Of a stretch of 55,000 bases of DNA, positions 28,318 to 55,000 are shown in pieces. The stretch is from NCBI GenBank assembly GCA_012295275.1, contig CM022677.1:19362785-19417784 (forward strand). Direction: 5' to 3'. This DNA is from Chrysomallon squamiferum (Eukaryota; Mollusca; Gastropoda; Neomphalida; Peltospiridae). How positions within the stretch are numbered: the first letter of the stretch is position 1; each line of letters starts with the position of its first letter. The notes under the pieces were generated by a model. It was not told the origin of the DNA, did not search any database, and worked only from the letters and a program-made list of their open reading frames with translations. The position numbers and the translations under genes were made by a program.

Positions 28318-30169
28318 GTGTCCATATCTCAACTATCTCTCAGTCTTTATCCTAATATTTATTTGTGATTTTTATTTTTATTTTTATTTTTATACATTTC
28401 AGACCATCAGAAGAAAAAGTATTTGAACTATGTGGTGGAAGAACAGGCCACAAGTAAGTGTAAACATTAATTGTTCAAATGGAAGTGTTCAGGTCTGATT
28501 TTATTTTTTAAACTGTTCAGTATGATATGTATCTGATATTCTAGCATATAAGTGGGACAGCATTAAAATTTATTTTTAGGTTTCAATGTAGTGGTTGTTG
28601 TACTGGAAAGAATTTGGCTTTTATCGTCATTGCCAGTAGCAGCAGTTATAAAGTAGTAGAGTAGAAATTGTAGTATTTGTGGTAATAATATAAGTAATAA
28701 TAATAATAAGTGGTAGTAATAATAATAAGTGGTAGTAATAATGGTGGTATAAGTAATCGGAGTATTCATACTAAAATTATTATAGTAGCTGAAGTGGTAG
28801 TTTTATCAAAGTACTGGCAGTAGTTGTAGCAGTAATAGTGATTTAGCTAGTATTGTTTATTAATAGTATTGTTATTTTTGTTAGAATTAATGGTAATTAA
28901 TCACTAGCATTAGTATTATAAAATTTTGTTTCTTCCATTTTTTACTTAAAGTAATTTTATATATATGCATCTACTTAATGATGGTAATATTAATTTTCAT
29001 AACAATAATATCAGAGATGAGAAATTTGGTTTTGAAAAAAACAAAAAGGAAAAAAAAAAGCTAATCAAAACTGTTAGGAGATCAGTTAATTTTCTTTGTA
29101 AAAATTCTCTGTTTAAAACTATATTTTAACTTTAGTAGCTGTGCCTATAAATAAAAATGAAAGAAGCAAAAGTAATTGTTTGCATTAAACCATATAACAG
29201 AATGATGATGATTACTCATGGGCAAACAATTGCTTGCATATATTAGAATGATATTGATGATGATGATGGTAATGATTATTACACAAGGCAAACAAATTGC
29301 TCACATTAAACCATATTAAAGAATGATGATGATGATGATGGTAATGATTAAATAAGGGCAAACAAACTGATTGAATTAAATCGTATAAAAGAATGATATT
29401 TGTTACAATGATGATGATGATAATAATGAACACATTTTTATTTTCCAGGGCTGCACGCTTTGGGCACAAATTGAACGGCAAACTAAAACGAATTCAAGAG
29501 CATGAAGAAGAAACCTTGCTGCAGCAGGTAAATAGACAGACTAATCAGCAGAATGGCCACCATGATCATCACTGTGACAAAACATCAGCACACGAAAGCA
29601 AGAAAAATAACGAAAAGAGCACTGATGGTGACGTTTTAGATGAAAAAAAGAAAAAATGCAAATTAACCGAACTTGAAAATCACCGAAAAGATGATGAATT
29701 TGAAAAGAAACATAAAAAAAAGAAGAAGAAGAAAGAAAATAAAAGAAAAATTCAAGAAAATTCAAATGCCGAGGCTGTTTATAGTTTGGATAATGTGAAA
29801 AGTGAAGGTGGTTGTGGAGAAAATGAGGTGCTTTCCGAAACGGTGGAAATTGCAAAAGGTCAGAATCACTGTCAAAGGTCAAACAAAACTGTAAATGGTT
29901 TCGGAAATGAAGATTTACAGGACTCAAATTTGTCTAATGATTATGAAGAAGTTTCAGAACTGATGAAAAAGAAGAAGAAGAAGAAGAAAAGGAAAAAGAA
30001 AAGTAAATCTTCGAAGGAATGTTGCCATAGTGATGATGATGATGATGATGTAATGGTGAAAAAGGCAAAAACTGAGGAGGAGATTTTAGAAATTTCGCAT
30101 AATTTAACTGGCAAAGAAATTACTAAAACAAAGAAACTGAAAAAGAGAAAAAAGAAAACATTCAGGTGA
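23100..30169 (+). CDS. GPATCH4: G patch domain-containing protein 4, complete (7 exons, 385 aa)
   Basis: Exons are 23100-23154, 23770-23843, 23982-24074, 26128-26205, 26677-26762, 28403-28453 and 29449-30169. All phases join to a 1158-nt frame ending in TGA. The N-terminal G-patch (about 1-42) has KHGWTDGCGLGKEEDGI, a glycine-rich motif that activates DEAH-box RNA helicases. It is followed by VGHNAGKEFTYHWWDHAFDK, YGTFVK, RTGHKAARFGHKLNGKLKR and a long Lys/Glu-rich tail with several runs of 4-9 lysines. This order matches animal GPATCH4, a nucleolar protein linked to RNA helicase function. The lysine tail is consistent with nucleolar targeting (inference). The exon 5 acceptor (TTTTTGAAAG) is weak in both copies. 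The gene survives the duplication because its 3' exons lie just beyond the unit 2 edge. Confidence 0.93.
23770..23843 (+). CDS. GPATCH4: GPATCH4 exon 2
   Basis: Completes the G-patch (CGLGKEEDGITDAIKVKI). Acceptor TTCCCCAG, donor GGG/GTACAA. Confidence 0.9.
23982..24074 (+). CDS. GPATCH4: GPATCH4 exon 3
   Basis: 31 codons with the conserved GKEFTYHWWDHAFDKAA segment. The acceptor is TTTTAG here and TTTCAG in the truncated copy. Confidence 0.9.
26128..26205 (+). CDS. GPATCH4: GPATCH4 exon 4
   Basis: 26 codons ending DFLYGTFVK, preceded by a very long T tract and CAG. One residue differs from the truncated copy (Asn for Lys). Confidence 0.9.
26677..26762 (+). CDS. GPATCH4: GPATCH4 exon 5
   Basis: GGTLLDSKEEMLSSSNEDTD and following acidic residues. 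The AG acceptor lacks a strong pyrimidine tract. It is the last exon shared by both duplication units. Confidence 0.85.
26763..28402. other. GPATCH4 intron 5, spanning the duplication edge
   Basis: Contains the right edge of unit 2 (about 27554), an AGT-type triplet region (27900-28200) and a (CT)n run at 28225-28313. No exon was seen. Confidence 0.8.
28225..28313. repeat. (CT)n microsatellite
   Basis: About 44 CT copies inside GPATCH4 intron 5. Confidence 0.95.
28403..28453 (+). CDS. GPATCH4: GPATCH4 exon 6 (outside the duplication)
   Basis: 17 codons with split codons at both ends, encoding PSEEKVFELCGGRTGH. Acceptor ACATTTCAG, donor CAA/GTAAGTG. Confidence 0.9.
29160..29440. repeat. Degenerate tandem repeat in GPATCH4 intron 6
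   Basis: About four copies of a 75-90 bp unit with GGCAAACAA.TGNTTGCATTAAA-like sequence followed by a GATGATGATG triplet run. The last copy abuts the exon 7 acceptor region. Confidence 0.65.
29449..30169 (+). CDS. GPATCH4: GPATCH4 exon 7, lysine-rich tail
   Basis: Starts with the conserved AARFGHKLNGKLKR helix and continues with an acidic/lysine-rich low-complexity tail, including an Asp run and poly-Lys runs. TGA stop. The AATAAA at 30203-30208 could serve as its poly(A) signal. Confidence 0.9.
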
Positions 30170-30202
30170 AAAATGACTTACATTAAAGGCAAAATTAACA
30201 TA

Positions 30203-30208
30203 AATAAA
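30203..30208 (+). terminator. Candidate poly(A) signal of GPATCH4
   Basis: AATAAA 34 nt after the TGA stop. A second AATAAA with a downstream A tract lies at 31072-31077 and could end a longer 3' UTR. Confidence 0.4.
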
Positions 30209-30924
30209 ATTATTATTTTTTTAAATTTTAAATTTGAATTTATTTTTATTATTAACATCGGTCGTTATCTAACTGATCACATAAAACTGGGGATTAATTT
30301 GCAATACTAATTTTCAAGCTAATCTTGTCTCAGAACCCCAGTTCCTTTGACCAAGGAAGACACAAAACCTGAATTGAATCAGCACAGTCAAATTGCAGTA
30401 TAAGACTGAGTTAATAAATATGCACCAATGATAAAATATAACCTAAAAGCATGTATAGTTTATTCTTCAGATGCATCAAATAGCCAGTGTACTAAGCATT
30501 TCTGCAGGTTTATCTGTCCCTGTTTATTTGTGTTAAAACTCTCCAGAAAAAGGGGGTGAGGTGAGGGGGGATGGTTTTAGAGTGCATCTTATAGAGCCAT
30601 TTCAGTCCTTGCTCATTTTGTATTGCTGATGTTTCAAAAAGCTGTGTTATGTGTTTTCTATGGGAAGAATGTATCAGTTTCCCTTTTTTCGTTTTTTTTT
30701 TTTTTTTTTTTTTTTTGCCTCCCATTTGTTAGTGGCATTTTTTAAAATTATTATTATCATTATTTATCAGTCTTTTTCTGTCTGAAAATTAATAACTCAA
30801 TCATAGTCACGTGTGAAGGAGAGGGCGAGAGAGAGAGAAAAAGAAATTTGTGTCTTATTCTCAGTTTATCAGTCGTTTTTTTCCATTTTAAAATATAATG
30901 ATTTTAATGCCTGATTATAATTTT

Positions 30925-30965
<41 letters not shown>

Positions 30966-32110
30966 AAATGTGTGCATTTATATACATGTCTGTATGACTA
31001 ATTATCAAACAGCTCTTCATATAAACCTTGTAACAATTTTCAGCAACCTGTTTTAATAGTACTTTGCAATCAATAAAATAAAGTACTTGCGAACCAGAAA
31101 AAAAAAAAAAAAAAAAAACCTCATAAAATAAATTGTCACGCTAACCTATCAGTCAGTGCATTACTTTTTGACTGTCTGTCTGTCTGTCTGTCTGATGTCT
31201 GTAATACAAACAGATCTAATGACAGGCAGTTCAAAAGCAAAAGCTTCGTTTGTACTTTATTAAATGTGTACTGTATTCACGGTACGAAAAGGTAGAGAAT
31301 TTGGCGTTCATAAAAGTGATACTAATATGAGGAAGAAAAAAAAAAAGGTGTGCCATAAAGATGGGAAACGGAAAAAAAAAAAATTACTACAGGCTTGTAG
31401 AAAAACCGACATGGTAAAGTGAGTAAAGAATGAATGAAATATATATTCACATGTGTACACATAACGCATATTTACGTACATAACACAATTATACATTCAT
31501 ATATACACACATTACATCTGATATGCCAGGAAACGGAACAATACCTCATAAAAACAACAAAAATTTAATACCATTATTCTGACTGCATTTTGTATATTTT
31601 TCTAAATATCTGTCTGTTGAATAACAAATAACAGTACGTTACATCAGTCTGTCAGTTCGTCTTCAAATTTAGAAACATTTGTGTTGTTAAATATATTTGC
31701 ACCGGCAATTACAAACACATGGCTACATGCAAATGCAGACACGACAACAGGCACGCATACAGAGAGATGGAGAGAAGGTTAGGGAAACAAAGCAGCGAGG
31801 AATGAGAGAATAACAGAAATACAAGGTCGCTTACCTATTAACATGGCTTCTTCGGTTCTGTTTACCGATTGCGTCATCGGCAACGAAAGAAGAATCCCAT
31901 GACGTCATCACAATTATATTTATTTATAGACGTGATCAAGGATTCCAAACAAACACAAATACACAGATCAAATATCAATACTGTAATGCGTATTCATGTA
32001 CTGTTGTAGTAGCGGTAGTTGTTGTCATTTACTATTAATAAATTCACTGACATTTAATTATTAGTTGTTGCTTTTTTATTATTATTAATGTATTTGTGTG
32101 TATGTATACA

Positions 32111-32149
<39 letters not shown>

Positions 32150-32354
32150 TACTATCGGGGGTGGGATCTGGACGTGTTTACAATTCGTATATTTATTTTG
32201 ATATTTATCGCTATTATTACAGAATGTAAAATCTAATATTAAAAAAAAAAAAAAAAACAAGAGAGAGAGAAAAAAACAGTGTATCTGCACACATTATTTC
32301 AGTATCGATTTTCTTACAATTATTACATCATTAAGGCCATATTAGTATTTGTCT

Positions 32355-32627
<273 letters not shown>

Positions 32628-32863
32628 TTACAGTTATTTGTCATTAGTTTTTATTTTACTTCCGGTTATAAAAAAGCTCTGTCGTATCGGCAAGCATAGC
32701 CTGTGCGTTTCCTTGCATCAGTGCAACGCTGCAATCAATAATATATTTTAAATGAAGTGGATTTCAGTGCACGAAGTGGATTCGGCGACCACGCCCATGT
32801 TATCAATAATAATATGTAGTCGCGAGCGAAAGAAATCACGGGGAGCCATTGTACGCTTTTCCT

Positions 32864-32866
<3 letters not shown>

Positions 32867-32939
<73 letters not shown>
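32867..32939. repeat. (GA)n microsatellite
   Basis: About 36 GA copies, the reverse orientation of the CT runs 280 bp to the left, so the two could pair in single-stranded form. Confidence 0.95.
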
Positions 32940-32942
<3 letters not shown>

Positions 32943-33008
32943 TCGAGGAAAGGACAGTTTTTGGTTTTCAAAAATAAAATAATTAAAATAAAATAAAATA
33001 ATAAATAC

Positions 33009-33062
<54 letters not shown>

Positions 33063-33552
33063 ATAATAAATAAATAAATAAATAAATTTAAAAAAGAAAT
33101 AATAATAATAATTCATATAGTTACGGAAACAACTACCTCACGGAAATATATGAGAGAAATGACGTCACCATTTGCACGAGCTGTCACTAACACATTGACT
33201 TATTAATTCATTTCAAAGAGAGATTATACATCTTTTGCATACATCGTTACCACGGTAACCAAATGGTCTCGAATTTATCAATTTTTAAACTCTTTTTATT
33301 TTTATTTCTGTTTCCTCAATAAGCTACGGTAGAGAGATGAGTACGATTTAAAAAATAGGGAAACTAGACTGTTAATCGCAGCGACTGAGGTATAAGCGAA
33401 AGCGATTGAATCCCCTGTTTAAAGTGACACTTAAATTCGTTTTTTTTGTTGATGATTTTTAAAAAAAAAAAAATTTCTGGATAATCAAGAATTGAGGACG
33501 CTCTCTGAAATACTCGTTACAAGGAAAGAATCGAGTTTTTTTTTTTTTATTC

Positions 33553-33587
<35 letters not shown>

Positions 33588-34420
33588 TATTGTTGTTGTT
33601 TTGTCGTTGTTGTTAATGCTAATATTATTATTATTATTATTATTATATTATTATTATTTATATTATTATTATTATTTATTGTTGTTTTGTTGTTGTTATT
33701 GCTATTATCATTATTAATTAATTAATTAATTAATTTTAATTTATTTATTTATTTATTTATTTATTTATTGAGTGAGTGAATATGTATGAATTGCTTTCTT
33801 GTTTGGGTGTGTGTGTTTGTTTGCTATCCATTCTTAATAACAAATAATTAACGACGAAAGTCCATAGTTCCAAACCATCTGATCGCCGCCATTTTACTAA
33901 ACTTATGACATCATCGGCCCATTTGTCAAATAAACAAATAAATTGACGCCATCAAATACTGTCTAAACTGTATTATTTTAGTGCCATAGTTTATTATAAG
34001 CGATCAAGGATCGCCCTTTCGAATACAAAATAATTATTCCATATCTGTGATGTATGTCTATAGAAAGAGAGAGAGAGAGATAATTATAATGGTGATGATA
34101 ATGATGATAAATACAGTATGTTAAGTGAATAATTTTCTTACAAGAAAAGAACAACAATAATAATAATATTACAATTGTTGTTGTTGTTGATGGTGGTCCT
34201 GGTGGTGATGTTGCTCTTGTTATTTTAAGGAAATTATTTACTTATTATTATTATTAATATTATCATTATTATTATTAATATTATTATTATTATTATTATT
34301 ATGTTGTTATTATTATTATTATTGTTGTTGTTGTTGAAAAGAAATTACTTACTTAACATACTGTATTTAGTTAAAGTAAAAAGAAACAATAATATGAATC
34401 AACACTATATCATTATCCGA

Positions 34421-34889
34421 TTACGTCACCGTACAAATAGATTACGTCATATCCTAGTAGTACAGAATATCGAACAATTTTTATCCGGGTTTTAGATTAC
34501 CAGTTTCAAAGGCGTATAGATTTATATCTCATAAGTACACGTTTTCGTTCTTTACTTTTCATTGTTTATTTTATGTTTTAAGAATAAATTAAGCTTTGAA
34601 CGTAACACACGAACCCCTTACCTTGTCAGCTCGGTGATTGTCTAGAAAAATAATATTTATAGCGAGGTTGTTACGTCATAGTGCATATGACGTAATGAAT
34701 GCACGTGACCTACTGTGTCATTAGAATGAATTGAAATACGCTTTGTTTACAAATAAATGTCACGTGGTTGACGTGTTGTATTGGCTGCGACGTTAACAGA
34801 AAAGACGACATCTAAAATAAATAAATAAAGGTAAAAAGAAAAATTAAAATAAGTTCTAATAATATTAATATATAAGAATTCGACATCAT

Positions 34890-34926
<37 letters not shown>

Positions 34927-35018
34927 GGATGAAACAAATAAAAATGAATATATATTATTACAGTGTGTATTTGCTTGTTTATTTATTATTTTATATTTTC
35001 TTATATGAGATTACGTCA
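34421..35018. promoter_or_regulatory. Cluster of CRE-like and E-box motifs
   Basis: TTACGTCA occurs at 34421, 34442, 34671 and 35011, and TGACGTAA (its complement) at 34688. CACGTG E-boxes lie near 34702 and 34761. Spacing is irregular and the DNA between is not repeated, so this is not a simple satellite. It may be an upstream control region for G-alpha-q 2.3-2.9 kb away (inference). Confidence 0.4.
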
Positions 35019-35158
35019 TGATTAAAATAAAATTAATTAATTAATTAATTGAAATTCAAATTAAAAAAAAAAAAATTAAAGAAAAATAATAACATCCATG
35101 CGTTTTCTATTTTTTTCTCTCAAACTTCATTATTAACAGAAACTACTCCGCACTTACA

Positions 35159-35219
<61 letters not shown>

Positions 35220-35312
35220 TTATTATTATTATATAAATACACACACATACGCTCAGATAGGCTATCCTCTTCTTACAAACTGAATTATAATTTAAAAAAA
35301 AAAAAAAAAAAA

Positions 35313-35349
<37 letters not shown>

Positions 35350-35854
35350 CAACCTTCAAAAAAAAAGTCTCGAAATGCCCAGGAAGAAAGATACTAATGT
35401 TATAGACTAAAAAGGGAAAAAGATATCTAGTTTACCCAAAACTACGTTATAAAGCGTTTGGTTATTTAACGACAAAGCGGAAACATTTCGGCTGTTACTT
35501 AGGCTGTTCCATTTATCCGACTTGCGTCTGTATAGTAGTGTAATAGAAAGCGAAGAAGAAGAAAAAGACGATGATGATGAAGATGAAGATGATGATGATG
35601 ATGATGATAATAAAATAATAAAAATAATAATAATAATAATAATAATAATGGAAGAGAAAGAACGACAGTAATAATGTTATGACGATGTGATAATGATAAT
35701 GATGGTGATGATGACGGTGATGATAGTAATGATAATAATAAGAAGAAGAATAAGAAAGAAACAAGAAAGAAAGATGAAGGCATAAAGAATATTTAAAAAC
35801 AACCAAATGCATTTTAATATTTACGATTATTAAAATGTATTCATGAAATTGCAG

Positions 35855-35858
<4 letters not shown>

Positions 35859-35934
<76 letters not shown>
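35859..35934. repeat. (GA)n microsatellite
   Basis: About 38 GA copies in intergenic DNA. Confidence 0.95.
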
Positions 35935-35938
<4 letters not shown>

Positions 35939-36079
35939 GCATGTTAGACCTAATGGGTTTCTCTAAGTGGTTAGCAGTAAAGTAAAATTTATACATACTT
36001 TCCCATAATCAGGAAAAACTATACCATGCATTTGATAAACTTTTCGAAGAACATTAGAAGGTACATTAAAGAAAAAAAG

Positions 36080-36110
<31 letters not shown>

Positions 36111-36385
36111 CTATGATGAATAGATCGTGTGACCGTAAGCATGCTGAAATTGTTATACAGTTTTCTCGTTAAAAAGAAGAGGAAGAAAAATGTAAGAATA
36201 AATTATTAAACAAGTAAAGAAAGAAAAAGAAAGAATGAAGAGAAACGTAAAGAAACAAATAAATTAAATGAAATAAATTAAAATAACGCCTCATGGAAAT
36301 ACACATGAGCACGTGTGTCTATAATATATGTGCGTTTTGGGTACGGGTGACATTTTGCGTACTTGTGTGCGTAGACATTTAAAGT

Positions 36386-36423
36386 ATTCGCATTTAAATT
36401 TGTAATTAAACTTAACAAAGTTT

Positions 36424-36479
<56 letters not shown>

Positions 36480-36625
36480 TACATACATACATACAAACAT
36501 ATATGTATAAAATGAACAAAGAAAATTATTCGCATTTAAATTTGTAATTAATCTTAACAAAGTGTATCTATCTATCTATTTATCTATATACACACACACA
36601 CACACATAAATGTAAAATGAACAAA
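36386..36625. repeat. Local tandem duplication around AT/AC runs
   Basis: ATTCGCATTTAAATTTGTAA and the following AACAAAGT, then a short-repeat block and TAAAATGAACAAAGAAAA, occur twice about 140 bp apart (starts near 36386 and 36527). Confidence 0.75.
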
Positions 36626-36663
36626 GAAAAATAAAACTACACAGAAAAATAAATAAATGAATA

Positions 36664-36710
<47 letters not shown>

Positions 36711-37278
36711 AAAATAAATAAATAAATAAATAATAAAAAAATAAATAAAAAATTTAGAAAATCGCGAACGGAGAAAAGTACGCTGAAACCGGCTCATTAC
36801 ATATGCGAAGTCAGCCTCACAGTAAGTAACATCCCATAATATCATCCGATCAGGCTGTTCCGTTAATTGAAGACACTCGGATTGAATGGAGATATTATGC
36901 TTCTATTACATATATTTTGCTGACAAAAACATTATCAATTAATGGTTAAAACTGTCAGTTGAGCACATGTTTATTGTATGATATATTGCTATGCTAAAAA
37001 ATGCTTTAGATGCTTACCGACGAGTTCGTATATCAGTCGGTCTTACCCCCTCCGCACCACACCCAGTCATTTCTTGATGACATCGTAAGAGAGAGGTAAA
37101 TTTGCATGTTTTTGGGAACGTCTTCGACAATCTGTCGAACATTATCCAAAATTTTGCCCCTCAACTGGTCACGTTGAACTGGGGTTCAACGGGGGTTAGG
37201 AAACCAGGACCCGGGCACCCCGTGAGAGACCTAGCAGAGACGGTCCAAGGCTGAGTGTCGGGAAAACCGCACAAAATC

Positions 37279-55000
<17,722 letters not shown>

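Noticed and set aside
29541-29927. 128-codon minus-strand frame opposite GPATCH4 exon 7
   Set aside because: Shadow of the Lys/Glu-rich coding strand. The plus strand matches GPATCH4 and joins in phase.
33401-33420. Possible tRNA B-box-like sequence (GATTGAATCCCC)
   Set aside because: No matching A box or cloverleaf could be drawn from the surrounding sequence.
37170-37200. GGTTCAAC-type sequence in the G-alpha-q 5' flank as a tRNA fragment
   Set aside because: No acceptor or anticodon stem pairing. It is better explained as GC-rich 5' UTR.

Overview
The window is nuclear DNA from an invertebrate animal. Genes are split into short exons with GT/AG boundaries, introns are very AT-rich, and microsatellites are extremely dense (CT/GA, CA, TTA/AAT, AGT, TATC-type). 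The G-alpha-q protein looks invertebrate, and a lophotrochozoan, probably a mollusc, fits best. The species cannot be fixed from this sequence alone. No bacterial-type operons, CRISPR arrays, tRNA or rRNA genes, or intact transposons were seen.

Layout, left to right. (1) On the minus strand, one coding exon (844-1153) behind a noncoding first exon near 2868 is probably the start of a COMT/caffeoyl-CoA-type O-methyltransferase. The rest lies left of the window. (2) A 12-kb segment is present twice in direct tandem (about 3658-15768 and 15769-27554). Each unit holds a four-exon gene for an NHR-NHR-tyrosine-motif-coiled-coil-CARD protein, followed by the first five exons of GPATCH4. (3) Only the second unit is joined to GPATCH4 exons 6-7, so the complete GPATCH4 gene runs 23100-30169 (385 codons) and the first-unit copy is 3'-truncated. 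(4) About 7 kb of repeat-rich intergenic DNA (30170-37278) carries a cluster of CRE-like octamers. (5) A G-alpha-q gene runs from 37279 past the right edge. Exons 1-4, 6 and the start of 7 are in the window and keep vertebrate exon sizes and phases.

Main points of interest. The NHR-CARD protein combines two neuralized repeats with a death-fold domain. Between them are tyrosine motifs resembling SH2 docking sites (three YxTP and one YANV), so it looks like a signalling adaptor, possibly in innate immunity. Copy 1 is open throughout (634 aa). Copy 2 has a 2-bp deletion causing an early stop, a changed CRE, and a very unevenly diverged last exon. In the G-alpha-q gene, every exon but one reads cleanly. 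The only candidate for exon 5, which should encode the switch II DVGGQ segment, is full of indels and stops. The end of exon 4, with its splice donor, is repeated about five more times in the following intron.
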